DNA of 64,000 nucleotides from Toxorhynchites rutilus septentrionalis (lineage: Eukaryota > Arthropoda > Insecta > Diptera > Culicidae): NCBI RefSeq assembly GCF_029784135.1, contig NC_073745.1, forward strand, positions 274,762,166 to 274,826,165, given 5' to 3'. How positions within the stretch are numbered: the first letter of the stretch is position 1; each line of letters starts with the position of its first letter. The position numbers were made by a program, and so were the translations under genes. Shown here piece after piece: positions 54,980 through 64,000 of this stretch. The notes under the pieces were generated by a model. It was not told the DNA's origin and did no database searches. It saw only the letters and a list, made by a program, of their open reading frames with translations.

Positions 54980-55125
54980 TTTTTTTACCTGGATAGACGC
55001 TTAGCTCTTATCCAAATCTGTCAACCCAGATTATACTATGATTAAAATGTGTCACTTCTCACTCACAATTGGTTTTGGCGCAACGTATCGGAACTAAATG
55101 CAGTTACAAATGCAAGGAACAAATG

Positions 55126-55133
55126 CTTTTATA
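55126..55133 (-). promoter_or_regulatory. TATA box of the secreted repeat-protein gene
   Basis: TATAAAAG on the minus strand, about 150 bp upstream of the ATG at 54979. A start near 55100 would leave a 5' UTR of about 120 bp, possibly with a short intron (GTGAGT near 55065, CTATCCAG before the ATG). Inference from motif and position. Confidence 0.5.
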
Positions 55134-55139
55134 ATCAAA

Positions 55140-55700
55140 CGCACCAGTCTATTACCCAGTGATAAATATCCCTACTAATCGTAGAACCGCTAATAATATC
55201 TGATAAATAAAGTACAGATGAAACACTCATCTGATATAACTTAACAAATCCTATGCATACTAGTTCTGCGCTAATCTGTCATAATGGCAAATTGCATGCA
55301 TCGAGATTAAACAGAGGAGGAGACTATTCTTTAGCCTTTAGGACAAATGCAAATTAAAGCAAATCTATGGAACACGATCGCAGTAGAATCAATCGATCGC
55401 CTCTTAATAACTGTGTTTCGGCAATCATCATAAATGGAAATTATAAATTACATCATTCAACATGCAGCACGATCGTTTTGATCGATGCGTTGGAGATGTA
55501 TCAGTATCGATCGGAATCCATTGTAATATATCATTGATAATGGCCGGCAGCAGTTTTAGATGCAACCAAAAAACAATCAATCTAGTGAGATTGCCTCAAG
55601 GCTTCCGGGATAAGGGAGGAATTAAAATATCTGTTCAAATATCCAATCTAACCCTAAGTTAAATAAAAAGTTCAAGAAAAACTGTGTGCTGCAAAAAAAA
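55140..55700. other. Upstream intergenic region
   Basis: It lies 5' of the secreted-protein gene and probably contains its regulatory DNA. A 66-codon frame at 55462-55662 shows no recognised feature. Confidence 0.3.
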
Positions 55701-55705
55701 ACCAT

Positions 55706-55888
55706 GTGAACATGTCTGCAAAGCTCGTTTGGGAATCCAAATATATGAAAGTGAAAATGGACAATGTTTTCAACAACGGTTATTATCCAAATTATAGCAA
55801 AGCAATTTCAGCTCTCACTCTATGCTTAGGTATTATATACATCATTCGAACTATGTATCAACAGCGCTATACACAGTATGTCGATTAA
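55706..55888 (+). CDS. Possible small one-pass membrane protein
   Basis: A 60-codon frame with methionines at codons 1 and 3 and a hydrophobic segment (ISALTLCLGIIYIIRTMY, about residues 34-51) followed by a basic, Tyr-rich end. It sits head-to-head with the secreted-protein gene. No family is recognised and no splice signals are needed. Its length is close to chance expectation, so this is only a candidate. Confidence 0.25.
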   Translation: MNMSAKLVWESKYMKVKMDNVFNNGYYPNYSKAISALTLCLGIIYIIRTMYQQRYTQYVD

Positions 55889-55889
55889 G

Positions 55890-58800
55890 CTTCAGGTATA
55901 TATGTGAAAATGAATCTTTAAACAAGTTGTTTTAATATATGTTGATTCTATTTGCACTAGTTACCCACGGCTTCAGTACTCTTTTTACATCGATTTAATA
56001 GAGATTCAAATTAGTGGTCTAACTTATTTTAAGAAATTCAACGTTTGTCGTTCGTTTGTCGAACGAATGCCGTCAAACATGTCCTTTAATTTTTTTTCTT
56101 TATTTTTGATAGAGGGGAAAATCCAAAGGGTGCCAAATCAGATGAATACGGTGAATAATCAAGAATGAAGACGCGATTTCGAGTCCAACAAAATTTCATT
56201 GGAAAGAAATACTTGATAGATGGGCGAAATGTCAAAATCAAACGTCGAAAGAATCAAACTGAGATTACTTCGAAAAAAAATATTTTATCCAGAAAATTAT
56301 GTGTTTTTCCGTCGAAAAAAACTGTACAATTTCAACTCGGACACCTGATATACCAAAAGTACAAGTATGAAGCCGGATTTTTTTATGATTAAAGAAACAC
56401 TTTTTGCATCAGAATAAAAAAAACTCTATATTATTCGAAGTATTTTCCATCGATAGTGATATATATTTCCTTTCTCGGGTGGATGCTACACCAAAAAAAA
56501 TCCCTTTAGAGGCAATCCATCCATTACAATTTTCCACATTTTCGTAAGAATTAAAGCACTTTTCAGCAAGTGCGTATCTCATCGATGCAAATATGTCCCA
56601 GCTTTGCAGTATGTAAGGGGGCATTTATTATATCCGTCCATGACGATTTGGCAGTGCAACCGATGATGATGATTCCCGTGGACTTATGATTCTCGAAATA
56701 AATCCACTATTTATCACTAGTCTCAATCCAATGTAGAAATGACTTTATTTGACATATTTTCAAATCTTCTGGATCCTTCCCATGACCTTGTGGCTTCTTG
56801 AATTACATTCAATTGTGCCGCGAGTTGTTGTTGCGTTCGAGTGTCAGATTCGTCTAATTCTGGTTGCAGTTCATTGTCCTCGATTTTTTTTCGGAAGTCT
56901 TTCACGCTCTTTGTATCTCTCGTCAAAATAATCATTTTCATATTTTGAACCACTTAAAGCACTGTGATTTTTCAAGATAATGTTCACTGTAAGCTTCGAC
57001 AAGAATTCGATGCGATTCTGTTGCAGGTTTCTAGAAATGGAAGGGTAAATGATGTTAGTTTGTCCGATTTTGGGTGTGTTCACGCAACTAGTAAATGAAA
57101 ATCGATTTTTCTTCATGAAAATCACATGTAATCAAGTTGAGTTTGGGATTGTTGAAAAGCCCCATATCTCTAGTTGCTAATATTACCATAAGGCGTTCAA
57201 AATATTCAAATTCTTATATTTTCTAACGATTTTTATCGAGACGAAAAAACCGGACGGTTTGTCCGGTTTGAAAAATCACTATTTTTGAACGAAGATGTTC
57301 GAATTCTCAAGTAGATGTTCCATTTCTCATTGTTCTGAGTTTACTTTCATCGTATTGATCCATTCATAATTGAGGTTTTCTCCAGAATATTGCCTTTTCT
57401 TGGGTGTTTTAAAGGTGAATAGCACTCAACACAGAGAAACTTTATTTCTGCTTCGCGCGAAGGACAACAAAACAAAACAAACAAACTGCAGTGCGCCACG
57501 CGGCTGCCATATTAACCATGTGCACAAACCCACTTTAGTGCATTGGAAAAACCATGATCAGAATTGAGGTCATCGAGATGCATTAACTACATGATTTCTA
57601 TATATAAATCTGATACAAATGGTGTGCAAGCATGATGTTTATAATATTTATAAGTATTATAATCCAGAAAAGGTCTGAATACGTACAAAATAATCATCTG
57701 GTGGTTGATTTGAAGTTAGCTCAAATGAGAGGCTCATTGACACCAATAGAGAACTGTTCCTTTGCCAAGATAACCAACATGTGACGGATAAGAATTGTAT
57801 GAATTCGGAAATATATAAAAGGAAGTACCCCAACAAACTGATTTTACCCTTAATTAAGTCCCATAATGGTCCAGTTAAGATTTTGCCAGATCTAGCTAGT
57901 TGTCATCCCATCAAGGACATGCTTCAATGACACATCAATTGTAGGAACCAATACCAGATTTATTCTATTCCCGAATATTCAAAGAATCACACCTTGAAGA
58001 ACGAGCAGCTGTTCACCATCACAATTCGAGAAAGAAGAATCTTTCCGTGTTTATTTATCTGTTTCTAAGAAACATCTTAAATCTTGCTGCTACAATCATG
58101 TCTATTAGGAATGTATGGGAAAATCGACTTTAAAATTTCAAAAAGTTATCCCAAACCAAATGTTTACCACCTCGAAAAAACACCCTATGTAAAATTTCAG
58201 CTCAATCGGACTTAAGCGAGAGTGGCGCAACACGGTCACATTTTGAGTTTTTTTTTTCGAAAATCGAAAAATCACCCAAGGGGAGAGTAAAAGAAATCGG
58301 GGTTTTCGAAAAAAAATTATTGATGCCAAATGTCTTAAAATTGCATGAAACGTCGAGATCTTCACGAGATTATCACGAACGTTAAGTTGATCTTCATCGC
58401 TTGCAGTGAGTTTTTTTTTATTGAAAACTTGTCACCCATTGCACATATAAATGGTGGTGTATGCCATTTCCGGGCAATCGTGAGTAGATTCATAAAACGT
58501 AGCCAGAGTTATTCCATTCGGCATTCCATTGCCGAAGTCGTCAAAAACATGAATTTTGTGTGATGAATTGCCATCCTTTACCATTTTTCGATTTCACTCT
58601 CAATTGGTGACGCTGAATTTTATGCTTTGATTTTCACTAACACGCAATGATCTTCATTTTCGACCTAACGAATACCATGACGAAAAGGAAGTCGCAAATG
58701 AAAAATGAACTTCATGGCAAGCTGATGTTGATGTTCATTCCACTGGGGTTCATTGATAGTGTTGTTTCATATTTATCGACTCTCGCTTGAGCAGTAGGTT

Positions 58801-60555
58801 ATCAATACAAGGAAGACAGAAATTCGCCGAATTTGAATGTCGTGAACGTGAATATTTTCGGCACTGGATGTAAGCTTTAAACGAAGTCGGCTAATTCCGT
58901 AACAGCAGACGCTTTTTACTTTATATTCTTTGAGGGGGACCCCTGTCTGGAAGGCCGAAAAATAATGAATTTTGGTGATTTTTTTCGAATGTTAGGGATA
59001 GAGTGAAGTGTTCGGGTATTTTGGTTAGTGTTTGAGGTATATTCGAAGATGTATTTTTTTGAGTGCACGATTTATGATTATTACGCTGTTGACAGATGGA
59101 TGTGTAGATGCGGTCTGAGAATCGGTACCCTACTGGTGGTATCAGTTCGGAAGCAACGGGGTGTCTCAGAACGAATTCCAATTAATATTTTGAAACTTCA
59201 GGACAGTACCTAAAGCGTTACATAAATCTTTTTTAAAATTCGAAAAATTGCCACAATAGCGGCCATTTTTGTTTAAAATGAGTTATTTTTCGTGAAAAAA
59301 CGCTATTCAGAAGCTCATAAAAAATCGATAAAATTAGATATCAAAAAACGGCTATGTAACGCTTTAAATAATTCATTTTTACATGCTGTTAAAAATTTTC
59401 AGCCAAATCGGTCGAGTAGATCCTGAGATATCGATACCACCAGTTGAAAAAACAATTCGTACAGCAATACTATATATCTTGAGCTGACTTCATACTTTTG
59501 GCTGTAACTTTCCAACGGAATCGAATATCAAATAAGCTTCCCAAAAATGCAAAAGACAAAAATTCGATTTTTTCGACTTTCCAGACAAGTGAAAATTAAG
59601 TTTTGATTGCTGTATGGGGGCTGAATAACTGGAAAGGTACATGGTACATAATTTTTACACCAGTCAATGCAAGAATCCCGCAATGGTAGAATTCTGGTTG
59701 TTTTGAAATTATCCAGTCATTTTTTCTATTTTTTTTGAGATCGGAACAATTAAAATTATTCTTCTGGCCATGGACCGGAAGGAATAGTAATCTAAAGGTT
59801 TTAGACGTTGTCAGACGTTGTCAGTTACTCGGTTGCGAGTAAACGTCAAACGATCCGAAGAATTACGAACGCACCCATATAACGAAATTTAACATTTGAT
59901 TTGTATGTATGAGGCTACTTGCCCGTTTAAAAGCAAAACACTTTGTAGCTGGCTGCGAGTAGCCCCATACATGCAAATTGAATGTCAGATTTCGTGGTAT
60001 GAGTGCGTTCGCAATTCTTCGGATCATTTGACGATTATTCGCAGCCGAGTAACTGACAATGTCTTAACCCGGCTTAAGGAAGCAATGTCTGGAGAATAAA
60101 TGACGGAGGAGGTGGATTCTCCCTGTTAACTTTTCCTAGATAAATCTTGACAGATCCTGTAACATGTTGTCGAGCATTGTCATGCTGTAAAATTATTTTT
60201 TCTATTCTCTTATTCCGATTATTTCTCCTTCATGGCTGTTTTCCAATGTAGTAGGCGTCGTGCACAAATTACGTGACGCGAAAAATCCGAATTCTCTTTT
60301 CTTGTGCGGTTTTTGTGCGTCTTTTTAGCGGTTTATGAATTTTTTTCTCGAAGGTTTATATGCATTTCAGTGCGAAAAAAGCATATTTGCGTTTAAATTA
60401 TCCACTTCTCAAATCATTGCCATCCTTCCATCAAATGCTCTAAGTTGCGCATGACATGATTTCTAATAGCAACAAGTTTCGACAGCGTGGATTTGAGTTA
60501 TTTTTATGGGGGAACATTTTTTTTATGCGGTCCCTATCTACAAAAAAATGTTTTC
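55890..60555. other. Long gene-poor AT-rich interval
   Basis: No protein family, tRNA or complete mobile element could be supported. Short frames such as 56723-56953 (minus, charged, coiled-coil-like) and 58345-58563 have no recognised domain. 58130-58400 and 59205-59620 share the style of decayed AT-rich repeats (poly-T/A runs, AAAATTTTCAGC..AATCGG). Confidence 0.4.
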
Positions 60556-60669
60556 TTCAAATTGTGTACCGAACACGATTTTTTAAAGCTACTGTTGAAG
60601 TTTTGTACTAAAAATCGTACAAAACTTCAACAGTAGCTTTAAAAAATCGTGTTCGGTACACAATTTGAA
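60556..60669. repeat. Perfect palindrome with 53-bp arms and 8-bp spacer
   Basis: Arms 60556-60608 and 60617-60669 are exact complements by my reading (starting TTCAAATTGTGTACCGAACA), separated by TAAAAATC. GCGGTCCCTAT occurs just outside on both sides (about 60519 and 60692). No ORF is involved. Confidence 0.9.
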
Positions 60670-60933
60670 AAAAACTAATTTGCGATTTTTTGTGCGGTCC
60701 CTATTTCTCGCACAAAAACCGGTTTGTCTGTAATACAATATAACATCAATGTTTTGTTTTATGAATAAATCAATTCCGAAGCGAGGTGTCATCGTTGTAT
60801 CGAAACAATCTACTCTCTGTTAAATAATTCAAATAATTTATTTACAGTACTAGTTTTCATATTTGGTATTTGCACAGGATAATTGCGTGTCTCTCTACAG
60901 GGGAAACATGCACTGTAATGTTTGTGTGGTACG

Positions 60934-62420
60934 TTATCGCTCCTTTTCATCGTTCCTTTTCTTTTTCGATTGAGTATCCCTCCTCAGTGCCTCGCTGGGT
61001 GATGGGGCGCGTCCTCCGTATGGCAGTAAATCAATATTCTGAATGTGTGCCCTCACTGATGCACCTGGTGCAAGTCCAACGTACCAATCCCCGACATTCT
61101 TGATTATGGTTGAATCCTTTACAAATTCACGCCAATCCTTTTTTCTATCCTCTTCTAGTTTCTTCCGATCGTAAGTCACCTCGGGATAGTTGGCGAAATC
61201 GTTGGAGTTATATGCGCCCGGAGCCGATTCGTCAAAGCTCGGAAATCCAGGACCTGAAGGACCGCTCGATCCTGATGGACCAGATGGAGCGCTGGAAATT
61301 CCAATTTCAAATGGCCCAGACGGCGGGGATTCTTCTGTAATCTCAAATTCAAATTTTGGAGGAATAAGACCAATTATGCTTTCATCGGGTGCCTTTCCTC
61401 CATATTCATTGTCTTCATCGGGAAAACGTACCTTACTCTCACCAGAATCGGGTCGATCAGTACTTGAAGGAGTCCTACTTGACGGAGTTGTTGGTCGCTT
61501 TCTGTCAAAATCATCATCATAGGATGATCCTGTCGGTCGCCCACTGTCATAACCATCATTTTCTGGTTTTGAACCATCATAACCACTTCCAGTGGGTCTT
61601 GAGCTGTCGTACCCCGGACCGGTGGGATGACTACCATCGTATCCAGCTCCTGTAGGTCTTGATCCACCTCCTGGATGTTCGCTCGCAGTAGGAAATACTC
61701 CTGGGCCAGAAGGACCCGTGATGTAACTCGGATTGTTGTTGTCAGCTATCTCGCTCTGCTCAACATGATTAATACCGAAGTTAGTGGTGGGTTGTGCCAG
61801 CAAATGGCTTCCTGCTCCAACTGTACTTTGAACAACTTTGTATCCAATGCCAGCTCCAGCGACGTATTGTACAGTTCGTTGAAGTCCCTTGTCATCCAAA
61901 TAGGAGTACGAACCTCTAGTTATACCATCTGGTCCGGTAGCTTCCGACCGTCGCTGATCTGGACCAACCGATAATAATCTGCAAAACATTTCAAGATCAG
62001 TGGTTCCTGTAATTATAAGATTTGAAAATACGCTACTTATACTGCCCGGACCCACTGGGGCCACTTTCAAACGCCACCTTTCCGCGAACTTGTTTGTGCG
62101 TCTTATACAGCGGACTCTCGTACGCAATCGTATTTGGTGCATCGGGTACAGGATTTGCTACCTCGAAGCCAGTTCCTGCACCAGCCGAGTAGCGTACTGA
62201 ATGCTTCTCACCAACGTCATCCACGTACGAGTACAGCCCATTGACTCGTCCGTTGCTGTCCGCTCCTTCTCGACGCTGGTAGTTACGTGTTTTGAATTGG
62301 AAATCATAACTAGGATCATCATAAGGATCGGCCTGAGGATCATCGGGGGTTCCGATGGGACCCCTTGGCACTTGGGATAGACTTTGCTTTCGATGAATTT
62401 TAGGTCCACGTGCGCGAAAT
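60934..62420 (-). CDS. Cuticular protein with two R&R-like repeats (5' end missing)
   Basis: Two exons are visible: 62037-62420 and 60934-61978, joined by a 58-bp intron (donor GTAGCG, weak; acceptor TTTGCAG) in phase. The first visible exon is preceded by CACTTCAG and opens in phase 2, so an upstream exon with start codon and signal peptide is missing here. Domain 1 reads YDFQFKTRNYQRREG..GRVNGLYSYVDD.GEKHSVRYSAGAGTGFEV; domain 2 reads RRSEATGPDGITRGSYSYLDD...RTVQYVAGAGIGYKVV. Both resemble the Rebers-Riddiford chitin-binding consensus (GxYxYxDxxG...VxYxAxxGxGF). The C-terminal two thirds is Gly/Pro/Ser-rich with RPTG.GYD(G/S)S repeats and a basic end (KKKRNDEKER). The likely role is a chitin-associated cuticle component. 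AATAAA lies at 60842-60837, about 90 bp beyond the stop. Confidence 0.82.
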
Positions 62421-62830
62421 CTGAAGTGTATGAAATATAGGGATATTAATTTTGCTGCAAAATTTATACTGTCTCTATTGAAATATGGAACAAACAAATA
62501 AAATAAGAACTGCTAGATATAGCAATTATTTATAACAATTTATGTACATAAATGAAAAATCTTGAACATGACGGAAACACAATACCAATCCATAATTCCA
62601 AAATTTGAATAGCTTTCAGAAAAATAACGGAATGTCTGTCCCCCATAGTTTTTCACCTCCAGTTGATCCTGTATTTGCCATCTACTACCAAAACGTATGG
62701 GGATTACGTCTAAACTACGATTGATGCTCTCCACTTGTGTGTACAACGCTCTACTTCTCACTGAGACTGAAACTTTTCTAGAGAAGGTGGTGTACTTATT
62801 GCGATAAAATGCTATTATTCGTGTGCTGTA
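62421..62830. other. Upstream of visible cuticular exon
   Basis: The missing first exon was sought here. Minus-strand frames (for example 62540-62761) do not begin with a credible signal peptide, so none is called. Confidence 0.35.
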
Positions 62831-62832
62831 GA

Positions 62833-63973
62833 AACGAGTCCATCTTGAGCAACAGGCTGTGCGAATGAGTCTGCTGCCCAGGTCACTATATATTGCAGCT
62901 ATTTATTTGCATCCCCTCTCCAGTCCGGCTCTCTGCACGTCTCACACCAACGTACTACAAAAGATCGTGGGGGGATCTTCGCGTACCGATATAATCTTAG
63001 CACTCGATGACTATAACTTCCCCCTGGAAGTTATGGATCTTCGACGAGGAGATTAATTGTTATTTATCATCAAAGGCATCTACGGAATAGGAACTGACTC
63101 TCATCGAATGGATGCTGACTTTGGGATTCACACAATTGAATTCGCTTTCATATTCGAATGACATACTTTTCGATTTGGAGTTCATCATCAGTTATCCGGA
63201 CATTGCCAATCTTGAGTCACCGGTCCCGTTATTGGCAGTTGATGATCAGAACAAGCCCTACGTCTTAAACCTGAACGCCCTCTACAGTACTGCCCACATC
63301 TCTGACTTTGTGTCTCTTCCACCTGTGTTTAATTTTAGGCTCTGCAAATTTGTCTCACTAAAAATATACTGTCGTCTATTGATTGGCTTCAAATTTGGAC
63401 GAAGGGTCGGTTGAAGCAACAGCTGAACGTTTCTACGACAAATTGTATGAAATTCTCTGTGCACTGTGGTCATTCACTCGCTTTTTCTATTTCTTGTCTG
63501 TTCAACCATTCATTGAGGGGAAGAGAACTTTTCCCATCTTTAGGAAAAACAAACTATAACAGTCTCAATTCACAAATCGGGTAATCGGAGCTACCGTAGA
63601 ATCGGGTAATCGCTTCTCTGCTGCGTTAGCAATGTTTTCGAAACTATAGTCCATAACAATTTGTACAATGTGATGCATCCACTTATATCGGAGTTCCAGC
63701 ATGGTTTCGTCCAGCATCGTTCCACCACAACGAATCTACTCTACTACACAAATACACTGTATCGCCAAGTCGAAGTCTGTCGGTATGTCGACTTCATCAA
63801 CGTCGATTTCGGAAGCGTTCGAAACCGTGCCGATCCTGTATGTTGATTGGATCTTGTCCCGCTTGACCGGTCGCCAATCTTTTGATTCGATCAATTCTGC
63901 ACACTTCACAGTCTTCTCAACGTGTCGACGAGTTTCAAGCGTCCATGATCTCGTTCATTTTCCATTATCCTGA
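62833..63973 (+). pseudogene. Decayed non-LTR (jockey-like) retrotransposon ORF2 fragment
   Basis: An endonuclease-like segment (LYIAAIYLHPLSSPALC..., ALDDYNFPLEV; 62875-63055) matches the end of apurinic-type endonucleases, where GDFNLP is usual; here the G and the canonical residue are changed. Reverse transcriptase follows at 63680-63970 (ISEFQHGFVQHRSTTTNLL, then in another frame EAFETVPILYVDWI and STSISEAFETV), broken by frameshifts and missing blocks. The element continues past the right edge. Jockey-like placement is by resemblance only. Confidence 0.65.
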
Positions 63974-64000
63974 TCGTTGACTGATTATCTTCAAAAATTA

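Noticed and set aside
56409..57125. Minus-strand ORFs 56409-56624, 56723-56953 and 56871-57125 as one host gene
   Set aside because: No consistent splice model joined them and no recognised domain was found.
58138..58563. Small ORFs as host genes
   Set aside because: AT-rich repeat-like DNA, low-complexity translations.
63112..63414. 100-codon ORF MLTLGFTQLN as a host gene
   Set aside because: It lies between the endonuclease and reverse-transcriptase fragments of the same decayed non-LTR element.
1..64000. rRNA, canonical tRNA genes, endogenous non-retroviral virus sequence
   Set aside because: None seen; tRNA-like stretches at 5945-5998 and 36955-37025 are SINE-like or doubtful, and no viral replicase or capsid motifs were recognised.

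Overview
The window looks like nuclear DNA of a culicine mosquito (Aedes- or Culex-like). It has AT-rich, low-density DNA packed with transposable elements, very short spliceosomal introns (57-58 bp) in host genes, an ITmD37E mariner element (a mosquito-associated family), a LOA-type non-LTR element and BEL/Pao elements. The species call is inference; no database search was possible.

Four host protein-coding genes can be supported, all on the minus strand. They are Imp3 (21159-21761; U3 snoRNP protein, two exons), a Pep-like zinc-finger/RGG nuclear protein (28869-34875; six coding exons), a secreted Asn/Gln/Ser/Pro-rich repeat protein of 1001 residues (51849-54979), and a cuticular protein with two Rebers-Riddiford-like repeats (60934-62420; its first exon is not visible). 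The last two are adjacent and both look extracellular, possibly a cuticle-related neighbourhood. The splice models for Imp3, Pep and the secreted protein each give a CDS divisible by three with no internal stop.

Region by region: 1-7770 is a mosaic of repeats (tandem hairpin array, long-inverted-repeat element 3310-5064, hAT MITE 5094-5565, tRNA-derived SINE 5726-5998, inverted-ended element with its own TATA/initiator 6704-7746). A 5'-truncated LOA element lies at 7772-9924 and a nearly intact ITmD37E mariner at 10229-11526. 11.5-21 kb holds a hAT MITE, a Tourist-like MITE, a short LTR element with identical 132-bp LTRs (15848-17932), another inverted-repeat element and unassigned AT-rich DNA. 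Imp3 is followed by a Harbinger element (about 22.3-26.5 kb) that contains a second Harbinger-type element, then a hAT MITE (26617-27366), then Pep. 35-39.7 kb is again repeat mosaic. 39776-51.2 kb is a decayed BEL/Pao element split by a clean, recent Ty3/gypsy insertion (43882-48850). 55.1-60.9 kb is gene-poor apart from a 53-bp-arm palindrome. The right edge holds a decayed non-LTR (jockey-like) element.

The most interesting object is the Ty3/gypsy element at 43882-48850. Its LTRs are identical, its target duplication is perfect, and its gag-pol appears to be interrupted by a 136-bp spliceosomal intron in the reverse transcriptase domain, with a second apparent intron in the leader. Only doubly spliced RNA would encode complete Gag-Pol, while only unspliced RNA could serve as a faithful genome. 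The unrelated-looking short LTR element at 15848-17932 shows a similar leader layout (splice donor just after the primer site, then tandem repeats, then a gag-like start).
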